64,000 bases of DNA from Salimicrobium album (GTDB lineage: Bacteria > Bacillota > Bacilli > Bacillales > Halobacillaceae). The translations under genes were made by a program, and so were the position numbers. Where the stretch lies: assembly GCF_900107115.1 (NCBI RefSeq), contig NZ_FNOS01000005.1:1-64000 (forward strand), written 5' to 3'. A model generated the notes under the pieces. That model saw only the letters and a list, made by a program, of their open reading frames with translations. It made no database searches and had not been told where the DNA came from. Below are positions 63,348-64,000 of the stretch, in pieces (the first letter of the stretch is position 1; the number at the start of each line of letters is the position of its first letter).

Positions 63348-64000
63348 CTAAGTGCGGTCCGGCTGCAGGGTTTCTTTCATTTTCACCCAGACGATGATAC
63401 CGGACAAAAGCGGAAGGAACGCGACGAGACCGATGGCCCAGGTAACGCTTAAGATATCTGCTAAAATACCTGCAATCAAGGCTCCGAAGGCGTAGCCGCT
63501 GTCTCTGAAGAACCGGTAGATGCCCATGGACGTTGCCCGCCATTCGGGGTGGGCGACATCGCTTATGGAAGCAAGGATGGTCGGGTAGACCATGGCGGTC
63601 CCTATTCCGAGCAGAGCCGCTCCGGCTATCCATAGTGGGTAGGTATCCACGAGCAAGATGAACCATAAGGATAAAGCCTGAACAATCATACCGGGTACGA
63701 TCAGTTTTTTCCGTCCTATTTTGTCGCTCCACACTCCGGTGAATAACTGGAATATTCCCCACGCTGCCGGATATACTGCCACGACCGTACCGGTCTGTGC
63801 GACACTCAATCCTCCGGCCGTAAGAAAAATGGGGAACAGCCCCCAGGCCATTCCGTCTTTTAAGTTGGTCGTCAGCCCGGCGAAGCTGCCGCTTGCGAGG
63901 TCAGGATTTTTCCAGGAGGTACGTTTAAAAATCTCCCACCCGGACACGCGCTCCGCATCCCCCTGTTCGTTGGACTGGGTTTTTACATGTTCTTCCGTAT
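63348..64000 (-). CDS. MFS transporter, C-terminal part (5' end outside window)
   Basis: The frame stays open to the window edge, giving at least 217 residues. GTG at 63947 is an internal codon and not the start, because coding sequence (EEHVKTQSNEQGDAERVSG) continues upstream as a central hydrophilic loop. Six spans follow, with the second-half motif A GVWSDKIGRKKLIVPG (about 70-85 from the GTG) and MGIYRFFRDSGYAFGAL. This is the C-terminal half of a ~12-span transporter, possibly an exporter. Substrate unknown. Confidence 0.85.
   Translation of the reverse strand, partial: TEEHVKTQSNEQGDAERVSGWEIFKRTSWKNPDLASGSFAGLTTNLKDGMAWGLFPIFLTAGGLSVAQTGTVVAVYPAAWGIFQLFTGVWSDKIGRKKLIVPGMIVQALSLWFILLVDTYPLWIAGAALLGIGTAMVYPTILASISDVAHPEWRATSMGIYRFFRDSGYAFGALIAGILADILSVTWAIGLVAFLPLLSGIIVWVKMKETLQPDRT

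Overview
The window is a chromosomal segment of a Gram-positive member of the Bacillaceae. The evidence is strong purine-rich ribosome binding sites, frequent TTG/GTG starts, a CIRCE element, an S-box (SAM) riboswitch, cre-like sites, and a gene order that follows the Bacillus subtilis ydiA-ydiL/groESL neighbourhood. Acidic proteins (Glu/Asp-rich linkers in many genes) suggest a moderately halophilic genus of the Halobacillus/Salimicrobium type; that placement is an inference and no genus is claimed.

Layout. 1-500: tail of an rRNA operon (23S end, 5S) followed by initiator tRNA-Met and tRNA-Asp. 577-4148: thiL-tsaE-tsaB-rimI-tsaD, overlapping genes for thiamine kinase and the tRNA t6A machinery. 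4200-4400: an intergenic cluster of DnaA-box-like sequences, then a convergent ABC-F ATPase and the redox repressor rex with a Rex-type operator. 7270-15236: an MFS exporter and a five-gene acyl-CoA catabolic operon behind a long leader carrying a promoter, a TetR-type operator, a mini-ORF and a cre-like site. This block lies between rex and the ydiK-ydiL-groES-groEL genes. 18425-19100: an integrase fragment and another decayed reading frame.

19312-31287 is a 12-kb assimilatory sulfate reduction unit under a SAM riboswitch: cysH, siroheme synthesis (sumT-sirB-sirC plus a HemD-like gene), sulfite reductase cysJ-cysI, ATP sulfurylase/APS kinase cysD-cysNC and a SLC13-type transporter. Together they cover sulfate uptake, activation, reduction to sulfide and synthesis of the siroheme needed by CysI. 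Two related ~70-nt hairpin repeats bracket the unit.

31581-40000 is accessory DNA: an AbgT transporter with a perfect cre, a small HTH/membrane-protein cassette and a decayed second copy of it, a divergent MFS/MarR pair with two operators, a pseudogene, a short promoter-hairpin unit, and a membrane-anchored hydrolase. 40116-42129 holds formaldehyde detoxification by the RuMP pathway (hxlA-hxlB) with a divergent regulator made of two fused HxlR domains. 42494-49486 holds CopC/CopD, DoxX, GrpB-type, SRPBCC and DUF1801 proteins, small membrane proteins and a PdaC-like deacetylase. 49831-57840 holds an orphan SdhB, a DUF819 protein, a three-gene KAS II/acyl-CoA ligase/thioesterase operon and an alpha/beta hydrolase with a YrhK-like partner. 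57902-64000 holds ahpF/ahpC, an amidohydrolase with an apparent 5' frameshift, a diguanylate cyclase and a partial MFS gene that runs off the window.

All functional calls rest on reading the translated proteins and motifs by eye. No database search was run.
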